Shown in pieces: positions 23,630-34,306 of a DNA stretch of 64,000 nucleotides. The position numbers and the translations under genes were made by a program. The DNA comes from Mimachlamys varia (taxonomy: Eukaryota; Mollusca; Bivalvia; Pectinida; Pectinidae): NCBI GenBank assembly GCA_947623455.1, contig OX392527.1, positions 31,488,201 through 31,552,200 of the forward strand, given 5' to 3'. Positions within the stretch are counted from its first letter, which is position 1. Every line of letters starts with the position of its first letter. The notes under the pieces were generated by a model. The model saw only the letters and a program-made list of their open reading frames with translations. It did not search any database and was not told the DNA's origin.

Positions 23630-24070
23630 AGAGGTCAGAAAATGGCGGCCATTTTGTTGATTCATGATACCGAGGTTACGATGGTGTTCGTAGAGTAATG
23701 TTATACGTACATACCAAATTTAATCGAAATCGGACAATATTCAAATTTTGATCAATCAGAAGCCTCCTGTTGGCGGCCATTTTGTTTGAATCTTAAAATG
23801 GACGTCACCAATGTGTTCCTGTTGTCAGACAACCCTCATATAGCAGTTTTCGTGAAAATCTAATAGCATCTATATTTTGACCAATTAGAAGCCTCCTGTT
23901 GGCGGCCATTTTGTTTAATCTAAAATTGGACCGCATGCACACCATTGTGTTCCTGATGTCAGACAACACCTACAAACCAATTTTCATCAAATCGAAGAAC
24001 ATTGATTTTTCGACCAATCAAACGCCTCCTTGGAAATGGCAGCCATTTTGAATGACGTTACGAGATATAC
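23630..24070 (+). repeat. Degenerate tandem repeat with GGCGGCCATTTTG
   Basis: Four imperfect units of about 120-140 bp begin near 23640, 23755, 23880 and 24010. Each carries CCAAT(C/T)A(A/G)A, CCTCCT, and GG(C)(G/A)GCCATTTTG. Intervening GTGTTCCTG and TGTCAGACAAC also recur. GCCATTTT matches the YY1 core (known motif), but this looks like part of an old dispersed repeat and not a dedicated regulatory array. Confidence 0.5.
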
Positions 24071-24232
24071 TTCTTCCAAACCCTAAGTCCCTCACGAATG
24101 CCCATATGAAGTTTCACAGGTGTCGGATAAATACTTCCCGAGAAAAAGGGCGAACACGAAAGTGCTAAGAAAAAAACCCACCAAAAATAGTAATAATAAA
24201 AAAAAATAATAAGAAACGGAGTAAAACCAATA

Positions 24233-24257
24233 AGTCCCCCACTTCGTTTGGGGGACT
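24233..24257. repeat. Small perfect hairpin
   Basis: AGTCCCCCA at 24233-24241 pairs with TGGGGGACT at 24249-24257 around a 7-base loop. It follows an A-rich AATAATAA tract at about 24190-24212, an arrangement typical of repeat ends. Its role is unknown. Confidence 0.45.
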
Positions 24258-24737
24258 GAATTAGTGAAATGGATATTAATAAATGTGCTTCGGTGTTTGT
24301 TTGCTAACGACAAAAACAAGACTTCGGCAGTTACGACCCAAAATAGGGCTTGTCATTTTCACTCGCAGCAGACATACTGCTATGAGTTGTTTGATATGGC
24401 GTACCCGAGTAGACCAAGGTTATCTTAAGTCCTGACCTTATCTCGATCACCAGGGTGAAAACAGTGTATGCGTTGTTTGATAGAGAGAAATTGGAGACCT
24501 CTGACAATTGTGAATATGATACAACTCTTAATTTGAAATAATTGGAATGTGATATTTTCCCACATATATATACATTTGGATGGTCAAGATATAACATTAT
24601 GTTTTACGCAAATATACCATATACCTGGTCTTCAAATCATAGTGTTATTTACATGCCCTACTTCATTATATTGTGTGTTACGTCTTACATCATATATGTA
24701 CATGGTTATTAACTAAAAAGGGAGTTTAGTCATTTAT

Positions 24738-26952
24738 TATGACCTACACTGCTGTACTCTTATGTGGGCCTCAAATAGCATGCCCTATGTCGATGTACCT
24801 TTACAATCGTGTACCCTTACGTGGGCCTCAGTGACTTGTGTGTCCTACATCAGTGTACCCTTACGTTGTCCTTAATGACTTGTATGTCCTTCATCAGTGT
24901 AACCTTACGTGGTCCTCAATGACTTGTTTGTCCTACATCAGTGTACCATTACGTGGTCCTCAATGACTAGTGTTTCTACATCAATGTACCCGTACGTGGT
25001 CCTCAATGACTAGTGTTTCTACATCAATGTACCCGTACGTGGTCCTCAGTGACTAGTGTTTCTACATCAATGTACCCGTACGTGGTCCTCAGTGACTAGT
25101 GTTTCTACATCAATGTACCCGTACGTGGTCCTCAGTGACTAGTGTTTCTACATCAATGTACCCGTACGTGGTCCTCAGTGACTAGTGTTTCTACATCAAT
25201 GTACCCGTACGTGGTCCTCAGTGACTAGTGTTTCTACATCAATGTACCCGTACGTGGTCCTCAGTGACTAGTGTTTCTACATCAATGTACCCGTACGTGG
25301 TCCTCAGTGACTAGTGTTTCTACATCAATGTACCCGTACGTGGTCCTCAATGACTAGTGTTTCTACATCAATGTACCCGTACGTGGTCCTCAATGACTAG
25401 TGTTTCTACATCAATGTACCCTTACGTGGTCCTCAATGACTAGTGTTTCTACATCAATGTACCCGTACGTGGTCCTCAATGACTAGTGTTTCTACATCAA
25501 TGTACCCGTACGTGGTCCTCAATGACTAGTGTTTCTACATCAATGTACCCTTACGTGGTCCTCAATGACTAGTGTTTCTACATCAATGTACCCGTACGTG
25601 GTCCTCAGTGACTAGTGTTTCTACATCAATGTACCCGTACGTGGTCCTCAGTGACTAGTGTTTCTACATCAGTGTACCCGTACGTGGTCCTCAGTGACTA
25701 GTGTTTCTACATCAATGTACCCGTACGTGGTCCTCAGTGACTAGTGTTTCTACATCAATGTACCCGTACGTGGTCCTCAGTGACTAGTGTGTCTACATCA
25801 GTGTACCCGTACGTGGTCCTCAGTGACTAGTGTTTCTACATCAGTGTACCCGTACGTGGTCCTCAGTGACTAGTGTGTCTACATCAGTGTACCCGTACGT
25901 GGTCCTCAGTGACTAGTGTTTCTACATCAGTGTACCCGTACGTGGTCCTCAGTGACTAGTGTTTCTACATCAGTGTACCCTTGCGTGGTCCTCAGTGACT
26001 AGTATGCCCTACATCAGTATAACCTTACGTGGTCCTCAATGAATAGTGTGTCCTACATCAGTGTACCCTTTCGTGGTCCTCAATGACTTGTGTGTCCTAC
26101 ATCAATGTACCCTTACGTGGTCCTCAATGACTTGTGTGTCCTAAATTAATGTACCCTTACGTGGTCCTCAATGACTTGTGTGTCCTACATCAGTGCACCC
26201 TTACGTGGTCCTCAATGACTTGTGTGTCCTACATCAATGTACCCTTACGTGGTCCTCAATAACTTGTGTGTCGTACATCAATGTACCCTTACTTGGTTCG
26301 CAATGACTAGTGTGTCCTACATCAATGTACCCTTACGTGGTCCTCAATGACTAGTGTGCCCTACATCAATGTACCCTTACGTGGTCCTCAATGACTTGTG
26401 TGTCCTACATCAATGTACCCTTACGTGGTCCTCAATGACTTGTGTGTCCTACATCAATGTACCTTTACGTGGTCCTCAATGACTTGTGTGTCCTACATCA
26501 ATGTACCCTTACGTGGTCCTCAATGACTTGTGTGTCCTACATCAGTGCACCCTTACGTGGTCCTCAATGACTTGTTTGTCCTACATCAATGTACCCTTAC
26601 ATGGTCCTCAATGACTTGTGTATCCTACATCAATGTACCCTTACGTGGTCCTCAATGACTTGTGTGTCCTACATCAATGTACCCTTACGTGGTCCTCAAT
26701 GACTGCTGTGTCCTACATCAATGTACCCTTACGTGGTCCTCAATGACTTGTGTGTCCTACATCAATGTACCTTTACGTGGTCCTCAGTGACTAGTGTGTC
26801 CTACATCAATGTACCCTTACATGGTCCTCAATGACTTGTATGTCCTACATCAGTGTACCCTTACGTGGTCCTCAATGACTGCTGTATCCTACATCAGTGT
26901 ACCCTTACGTGGTCCTCGACGACTAGTGTGCCCTACCTCAGTGTACCCAAGT
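24738..26952 (+). repeat. Minisatellite 2: 45/46-bp units, about 49 copies, upstream of gene 3
   Basis: Units read ...CTACATCAATGTACC, CGTACGTGGTCCTCA, TGACTAGTGT.... The centre (about 24960-25990) is homogenised 45-bp units with CCGTACGTGG and TTTCTAC. The edges are 46-bp units with CCTTACGTGG and TGTCCTAC and are more diverged, the expected pattern of central homogenisation. Every unit has ACGTG. The array ends about 70 bp before a putative first exon of gene 3. A three-unit relic occupies the same place in gene 4 (46826-46957). Confidence 0.92.
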
Positions 26953-26984
26953 GTTATCACTAAAGTCGCGTTTCCATTTTTTAT

Positions 26985-27100
26985 CATAAATACCAGCAGT
27001 GTTTTATCAACTATCAAACACTTCCTTGCTTAATCCAACCACATTACGTAGAGCTCACATCGGATGACAGTAGGAGGGTATCCCGTCTCCTATAGACGAC
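26985..27100 (+). promoter_or_regulatory. Candidate promoter and 5' exon of gene 3 (distal)
   Basis: Aligns with 47030-47163 upstream of gene 4. Shared features in order are an AT-rich TATA-like AAATA followed by GCAGT, TTAATCCAAC / TTAATTCAAC, ATTACGT, AG(C/T)TCACATCG, and a splice donor GTAAGTTCACG (GT at 27101 here). The exon would run from about 27020 to 27100 and splice to the acceptor at 30538. The start site is inferred from the alignment only. Confidence 0.4.
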
Positions 27101-27129
27101 GTAAGTTCACGTTTGTTTACATCAATGTA

Positions 27130-27700
27130 CGGTCATCCGCCATATACCTTATCGGTAAGAGCAGTTAAATATGAATTAACAAAACGGTTTTACTATTTAT
27201 CTCAGCATAGTTAAGCTACACACATGCTTTATCAAGTGACGAGATCACCGTACATTATAAATTACGGTATTGTATACAGGCTCGTGTCAATGTATAGTGA
27301 TGGGTTCATTATTTTACAATCTGAACAAAACTGGAAGTTGATTGCTATATCCAAGTCAAGAACAATTTTAATAATGTAACTTGTTGAAGCAACTCATTCA
27401 AAAGTTACTTTTAAGACAAATCAGTAATATTTCCGACAAATCATTTTTAGAAATTTTATTATTGACATTGTTTTTGACATGGGTATAGTAAGTAACTTCA
27501 ACATGTTAATATATTGAATGTACAGACATGAGCCTGAATGTAATATCTAGATAATACAGTGTGTATAAGCTGCTGATAAAGACAATATATCTCACAAGCA
27601 ATCCATCAAGATAGGATTTCCAAGCTGAATATTTTACAGTAAACAGTGATTTGTACATCTACACCCGAATTTCACATAATGGATATTCTAGCGTTACAGT
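27130..27700. other. Putative 5' intron of gene 3, proximal part
   Basis: AT-rich, no gene or repeat recognised. Confidence 0.35.
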
Positions 27701-27701
27701 A

Positions 27702-28060
27702 CACAGGGACGTGAGAATTTGTTACAGCTGGTTTTGGACCTAAAATAGGGTTTTTAGAGTAATTTTACACATTACACAAGCTTTCCAGATCGAAAAATCG
27801 ACCCCAACCTTTAAAATTATTCCATCTTTCCAACGGTACCAAGCGTTTTTTCGTACCTCAACTAGAAATGTGATTGTTGATGCAAGAAAGGTAGGTGGGG
27901 TCATTTTTCGACCTGGAAAGCTTTCCACCCTTTAGCTTTTATGACAATTGAGGGAGCATTTTTATCGGAAATTGATCTTAACCCCCCAAATGTGAAAAAT
28001 TACTCTAAACAGCCTATTTTAGGTCCAAAACTAGCTGTAACAAATTCTCAGGTCCCTGTG
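27702..28060. mobile_element. hAT-like MITE, family H, copy 1
   Basis: The inverted termini start CACAGGGAC(G/C)TGAGAATTTG and extend through GTTACAGCTGGTTTTGGACC. The element is flanked by a perfect 8-bp target duplication TTACAGTA (27694-27701 and 28061-28068). An 8-bp duplication plus CAGGG-type ends indicates the hAT superfamily (established knowledge). The arms continue inward as AAAATAGG and AGAGTAATTTTACAC. There is no transposase. Copies 2 and 3 are at 47231-47454 and 53417-53667. Confidence 0.85.
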
Positions 28061-28231
28061 TTACAGTAGTGTATACTAATGGAAGTATCATTATAAACTG
28101 TTATCAGTTGTTGATATAGTAAAGCAGTGGTCACCATCACACCTTCCTCCTAAACTGATTCACTTTAACTAGGTCATCCAAAGGAGAAAAGGCTTAAGTT
28201 GCATAAAACCTGGTCTCTTACCAGATTTCTA

Positions 28232-29840
28232 TTAAGGACTAGGTACAGGACAATTCAATATGGCGCAGGTGTTTTTACCAAAACTTGTTATTTTATTAAA
28301 TACTGCAAAATACATGACCAAAATAGACTACAAAGTACATTTTGTGATGGAGAATCGATAATTTCAACCATATTTTGGTACGTTTGGTGGTTTTTCTGAT
28401 ATTTTGTGTTATATGTCAAAAAACGCGTGCACGTTTGCAGAATACTGCGAAAGAAAAATAAAAACAATGAATATCATTTTTTGTTACTTTAATATACACA
28501 GAATGATAGACGAGCCTTCGATTTTTTAATAAATCTCTCTTTCAATTGAAAACCGCAGAATAAGAGAATGTACTCGTCACATGAATGGCAATTTATGTAC
28601 ATTCTGAACACCGCTCACATCTGGATCAAATTTTAAAAATTTCCATCGCCGATCGACAAATTTATGTGGCACGCCGCATAGCCAAAACAAAAATCTTACC
28701 GTCTGCGGTATGACGAGTTACGACATTGTGTCAGATCTCTTAAATCAAACATCTTCCCGTTGCATGTAGCGAAATATACTACCCTGTCCTCCATTTTGCA
28801 CTATTTACTTTTTTAGATATTCATACGCCTGACTTAGAGGCATGGTGAAACATCGACAAAACTAACAATTAAATTGGATTCAAGCATGCAGTAAAGGTAA
28901 ATGTTACTTGGTATATCATCACAAAGCAAAAACTGCCCATTCCTATCACGATAAATTGTTTTTAGCGATTGCCAGTTTTACATTTTTGGGCGAATGTATA
29001 GCACGTGAAAAGATGTCCTTCGGCACTTCCGGCAGTGTTTTTTTTAGGTAATTTAATGATTTTGAAAGAAATGTCAACAAAGTTTAATCTATGTTGTAAA
29101 AAATCTGATGGAATTCGTATATATAATACACTTCCGCGTGGATCGGACAGTATTAACTCACTGATTATACCGATTCGTTCTCGGCTTCGCACCTGTCAAA
29201 CATCGCTAGCGTAAATTGTTGCCATCGTAAACATGTGTGGCAGTTGAGGCACATTGGTATCAAAATACATTTCTCAAACTTAATTAGTAATTAGGTAACC
29301 GTATCGTAAATGTAAATTACGTTATGTTGTTGTTATTATTTTTATTTTATACATTTATTTGACACGAAACTTACATTTACATGACAAATGACCTATTTAA
29401 TATAAAATAATGCCCCTATATTGCCCCCACGAGATACAGGTAACTACTTTTACCTGAACTGAAAACAGCATGCAATGGACGACATTTTTTAGAGGGGGTA
29501 CCTGTGTATTTCTCCCCGATACTCTGATTTACAGACTAATATCAAAATTTTAACACTGGGTTATCATTCTATGAACATTGCAGTAGCTTTGTATTATTTT
29601 TTTGAGAAGTTTCAAATAACTATATGAAAAATATTTGCGCACTCCCATCTGGATATTATTTACTGAATATTTTTTTCCCAAGTACAGATTTTTTTTAATT
29701 TTGGGGGCTAAACTGCATTTTATATCAATATTTAACATAATGGGATAAAGCTTATGCCATGTATTGGAAGAAAACATTAAAATTTCAATATTACTATTTT
29801 CATCCAGGTAATAACCAATATGGCTGTACCTAGTCCTTAA
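28232..29840. mobile_element. 1.6-kb TTAA-flanked DNA element
   Basis: The 17-bp inverted termini TTAAGGACTAGGTACAG are perfect at both ends (28232-28248 and 29824-29840) and include the TTAA target. TTAA targets occur with piggyBac and Kolobok elements. No frame longer than about 100 codons exists inside, so it is non-autonomous or decayed. Short frames at 29005-29214 (+) and 28962-29192 (-) overlap each other and are unrecognised. The element sits in the putative 5' intron of gene 3. Confidence 0.7.
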
Positions 29841-30290
29841 CAGTGTGGTATAGTTTCCTAGGCACTATTTGATGAAGAAACGATCAGAATATCTCAGTAT
29901 CTTCATACAACATTGCTGAGCTCAGTAGGCGTGTCCAAAGTTTGTAAATAATATATGGGAAACCCACGTTACACTTCTCAATCGTTTATAATTATATACC
30001 GTTGGCTAAAACAGACAGGTAATCCCCGTCTTCGTACTAAAATAGTAGCCAATAATATCGGTTCTTTCATGCTTGGCTACATCAAGTCGGGATATCCTAG
30101 TTGTAGCTATACGATACAAACCAACACGACGGCGGAATCGCATATCAAGAAAACTTGTGGGTTGTGCACGATTATGTTTGAACAACATAATTGAAAATAA
30201 GTCCTACTGGACATCGGCATCGGCGTCATGCCGACAGAAATATACCAAGGTAAAACTATCTCACGTAGTGTCACGAGAAACGACCTTTCT

Positions 30291-30438
30291 GATTGGTGGA
30301 AAACATCGAACAGAACTCTGTTCGAGGAAACGAGATTATCTGACTATTTCATCCCACGGTATATAAACAAGCGATAGAACAGTGTACCGTTGGTTTCCGA
30401 CGATAATTATCTTGTCACTTTCGACACACTTACAGCAG
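30291..30438 (+). promoter_or_regulatory. Candidate proximal promoter and short 5' exon of gene 3
   Basis: An inverted CCAAT box (ATTGG at about 30292) lies about 65 bp before TATATAAA (30360-30367). Initiation would fall near 30390. The sequence then ends at ACAGCAG with a donor GTAACG (GT at 30439-30440), and a 100-bp intron leads to the acceptor TTTTTTTTAACAG at 30538. I see no equivalent upstream of gene 4. Together with 26985-27100 this suggests alternative promoters, unless one of the two is inactive. Confidence 0.4.
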
Positions 30439-30555
30439 GTAACGTACAAAGTTTTAAGTAAATGATGTCGTGTCTCGTGTACTGAGCTTTCCAACATGAT
30501 AATAAATTGTTATCTCGTCTGTACCTTTTTTTTAACAGGAACACACCCTGTGATC

Positions 30556-32072
30556 ATGTCGCCAACTTTCCAAGATCTTCTGATTCTTGTATCATTTCTT
30601 GCTCCATGCTTTGGCCAGAATGCTACAAACGTGGTTAACCTGCCGGCGGGTAAGGTTCGCGGTATATTGGTGCCTGTTCCAGCCTTCAACACATCTGTCT
30701 ATCAATATAGAAAAATACCCTATGCCAAACCTCCTGTAGGAGACTTACGATTCAGGAAACCAATGAATCGTTTGCCTTGGCCTGGTGTTCTAGATGGTAC
30801 TGAGTTTGGACCGATATGTATGCAAGATAATCCTAAAAACGTTAGCATGTCGGAAGACTGTCTTTTTCTGAATGTGTATGTCCCGCTTAACACGTTATCA
30901 GTGGATAATAAGCCGGTAATGGTATTTATACATGGTGGTGCTTATATATCCGGAAGTGGCCAGTCATACGATGGATCATACCTTGCTTCTTTTGGTGATG
31001 TTATAGTGATCACGCTGAACTACAGATTAGGTTTCATGGGATTCATGAGCACACAAGACAGTGCGTCGCCTGGGAATTATGGTCTCTGGGACCAACGAAT
31101 GGCCCTCGTTTGGGTAAAAATGAATATTCGCAAATTTGGCGGTGATCCATATCGTTTCACGATATTCGGAGAATCCGCCGGGGGGTTCAGTGTCGCCCTA
31201 CAGTGTCTGTATGCTCCTAATAAGGGTTTGTTTAACCAGGCAATGGCACATAGTGGAGTGGCTAATTCTGCCTTCGCCACCTCACCGTTTGCCAAACAAA
31301 CTGCGAGAGGCATCGGCGCAGGTATCGGATGTTCTGCTGCAACTTCTTCTGGACTTGTGGACTGCTTAAGGACAAAACCTGCTGAAGAAATACAAAATGC
31401 CATCCATACTAGCACTTCAAATGACAACAAAACGCATTATATGTTGCTTCTTGCTCCTGTTGTAGACGGTGACTTTTTAATAGATACACCCTTAAATCTA
31501 CTCAGTAACACATCTTCGCTAGCATATGATATCTTCCGGTCGGTAAACTTGGTAGTCGGCAACGTGAAGTCAGAGGGATCATTGATACTAGACGGAAACC
31601 TGATAGCACTGCAGAGTTTCTATAACTATAACCTGACACTTGGAATTCCCTCTCGAATTCTGTGCGATTTGATCATCCCCGGAATAGTTGGCGATTGGCT
31701 GGGCAACCACTCTGACGTCATTTCCGCTGTGTGTAGCATGTACAGCGTAAAGGGAGGGAACACCACAAAGATGGCGGAACAGGGTAACAAGGCGATTGAA
31801 ATGTATGGTGACTTTTTCTTTTTTGTCCCTGCCATAGACACGTTGAATGCCCATGCACGGGGAAATATAAAGACGCAAACATTTCAGTTTCTGTTGACAA
31901 GAAATGCCGGGTGGGGTGTCGGTGAGCCCTATCCGTCTTGGCTGGAAGGTCCAGGACATTATTCAGAAATACCATACTTATTTGGGGCCCAGGACAGACC
32001 AGGTGTACAACAAGAGGATTTAAAGTTATCACTCGATATGCTTACTTACTGGACTAACTTTGCCAAGAACGG
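30556..32072 (+). CDS. Gene 3: type-B carboxylesterase, tailed form, coding exon 1 of 2
   Basis: Encodes residues 1-506 of a 589-aa esterase. The signal peptide is about residues 1-20 (ends CFGQ). EDCLFLNVYVP is at 100-110, HGG at 126-128, nucleophile Ser207 in FGESAGG, Glu340 in KSEGSLI, and His468 in GPGHYSEIPYLFG, so the triad is complete. Likely disulphides are C88-C102 and C259-C270. The first loop is seven residues shorter than in genes 1 and 2 and has no Trp, which argues against acetylcholinesterase function. I chose the ATG at 30556, 17 bases after the acceptor; the in-frame ATG at 30496 would lie inside the predicted intron. The donor GTAAGT starts at 32073. Gene 4 is its close paralogue. 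Confidence 0.9.
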
Positions 32073-33712
32073 GTAAGTCGATTCGTGACAAGTGTCTTTA
32101 TTTGTAACCTATTGATTTCGGAAGCTTGGTTTCATAAGAATATTTCAATTCTCTATACTGAGAGTATTTTCAGGAAACCATATTAGTACTTGGTAATTTC
32201 GTTTTTTGGCACTCTCTACATAAGATCGCTATTGATAACTGTAATTTGTATAGCTTCTACGTACATTTTAAGCGATTTTGGTACTAAATTTAACTTTTCG
32301 CTGCTATTCAGTTTAATTTTGGTTTTAGGGGAAAAAAGTTCTTTACATTCACGAAGACTACGAAAGCCTATTAGAGTAACTTGTAAAAAAAAGAAAAAAA
32401 ACTGAACAGTCATAATAACGCGAAAAAGACTTTTTAACGCTAACACGTAATTACGCAAAAAATCACGTAATGAAATAAAAAGCACATTAGGACCAACAAT
32501 TACGACACCATCATTTCGTGCTTTGAATTACTGTGGTATGTGTACAAGTGTAAGTGTGTGTACGTATGTGTTTGAGCGCGTGTTGATGCAGGTAGCTTAA
32601 CGAGCCTAAAAGACTCGTAGACTTTTCATTCCGTTACAACTAAAGGTATTTCAATAAAATTCATTGGGATAAAGATGTTCATGATATTTCATTCCATCAA
32701 TGGTATAAATAGCTAAATAGATTATAGTGAAATTCAGTTTGAACCATTTATATTGCAGACTTAGGGAGGTAGGAGATACTCAAATAACTGAACGTGAGAT
32801 TAAAGACACAACGGGCTCTCCTACATCAGCTTCTTACCTCGATCTTTCCTTAAAATATGACCAACACGGCAACTTACTTCTAAGCTGTATGTTAAACGTG
32901 ACGATTTCGATTTTCCGATCGTGAAATTTCCCTTTCCTGAAAGTAACATCGCTTCTTCTCCATCCTATGGTGTTTTCATGTCGGAGTTCATTCGTTATTC
33001 TAGGGCTTGTTCTGAATGTATCAGCTGCTGACGAACAAACTCACGGCACAAAGATTCGTGAGTTGCAGGTTGACGAAGACTATGGGCAAGTTTTACAGTC
33101 GCCATCTTGATATCATGGAGAACTATTCTGTATTTTTCAGTAGATGACCGTTTTTTAGTTTGCCTGTTGGTGTACTTACTTGTAGTGATTAACAATGATT
33201 ACTTGAGGATTGATGTTAACTTCCATATGACCAATATTAACATAGCGAGTGTCGTCGATAAAGCAGAATACGCTTACTCTTCTGGAACTCCTGGTCTTAT
33301 TCTCTTGTACTTTTACGAGTGGCTCCTTGTAAATCTTTCCTTTGTTCATATCTTTCCTCTAGTTTAATCGATTTTGAGTTCGGATTATGGGCTTGTTGGT
33401 GCGTTGGTATTCACTGATTTGTTTATCTGGAATGTTTATTCTACAGACAAAATAAATGTTAGATAATTATTGAATATCGTTGGAACCCTTCATTAGACAG
33501 ACAGAGGCTAGATTATACTAGGCTTATATCAAAACCTTTTATTCAGACAAAAGCAGATGTTGGATGTTGCAGATGGAAATCCAGTTTAAAGCGTGTAAAA
33601 TACTGAAAATAAGTCTCCTAGTGTAAAATTATGGTATTAGACATACACAGTAATCATGTATATTCCTTTTTTGATCCCCAAGTCAGTAAGAAGATTCCTT
33701 ACTCTGTTACAG
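32073..33712 (+). other. Intron between the coding exons of gene 3
   Basis: 1,640 bp, against 792 bp in gene 4. The excess contains a family R repeat (33160-33420) and an A-rich tract at about 32382-32402. The last 60 bases before the acceptor are nearly identical to gene 4's (AGTCAGTAAGAAGATTCC). Confidence 0.75.
33160..33420 (+). repeat. Dispersed repeat family R, copy 4, in gene 3's intron
   Basis: Carries TACTCTTCTGGAACTCCTGG and TAATCGATTTTGAGTTC, matching copy 1 in the opposite orientation and copy 3 in gene 1's intron. The encoded stretch YSSGTPGLILLYFYEW is again open, but upstream stops interrupt longer similarity. It is absent from gene 4's shorter intron. Confidence 0.5.
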
Positions 33713-33965
33713 GGACCCCAATGTTGGTTTGTCCCCGGATGTCGACTGGCCGGTCTACGTTCCTACAACTGGTGCCTACATCGACCTGGACATACCTTGC
33801 ACGAGCCAAACCAAAATGTTTGAAAAGCGTGTTCAGTTTTGGAGGGAAACTGCGCCAACCATGATTATAATAGACAATGCATTGTCGCGGGCAGGCACTG
33901 TGTCCAAGAGTCTGCTACTGAATGCTGTCACCTTTGTCCTCATTAGTGTAATAATGAAACAGTAA
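33713..33965 (+). CDS. Gene 3: last coding exon with hydrophobic tail
   Basis: 253 nt, starting after the acceptor TCTGTTACAG; the split GG/G glycine codon gives NFAKNG then DPNVGLSPDVDWPVY. It encodes the final 83 residues. After FEKRVQFWRETAP the chain continues to a small-residue segment (SRAGTVS) and a hydrophobic end (LLLNAVTFVLISVIM, residues about 573-587) before MKQ and TAA 33963-33965. This layout resembles a GPI-attachment signal, as in some cholinesterases, so the enzyme may be membrane-anchored (inference). Confidence 0.87.
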
Positions 33966-34017
33966 CAGGATATCATGTCAAGTTTTATGTCATAATCGGT
34001 CAATTACTCACATTGGC

Positions 34018-34023
34018 AATAAA
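34018..34023 (+). terminator. Poly(A) signal of gene 3
   Basis: AATAAA 53 bases after the stop; gene 4 has the same GGCAATAAAG context. Confidence 0.65.
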
Positions 34024-34306
34024 GAAAAAATGTATGTATTGTCAGTTTAGGTTCTATGTCATATAGAGCACTGTTTGTTGGAGGAGAGAGCTATAAACGT
34101 CCAACGATGAAGGTACTAATGGTGGCAAAGCGCAGTTGCACTCTCGTCGCACAGGGCACTGCTGAGAGAGGGAAAATGTGATTGAGTTAAGTGTGTAAAA
34201 GGGCTTTCCAGATAAAGTGAGTGAAAGGGCTTTAAATTTCTCCTGAATTGTACTATAAATTGTACTATAGTTGCGATAGAAGAGGTTTGATGTAATGAAA
34301 TTCATC

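Noticed and set aside
24738..26952. CRISPR-like array
   Set aside because: The units are directly adjacent without unique spacers, in a eukaryotic setting with intron-containing genes. It is a minisatellite.
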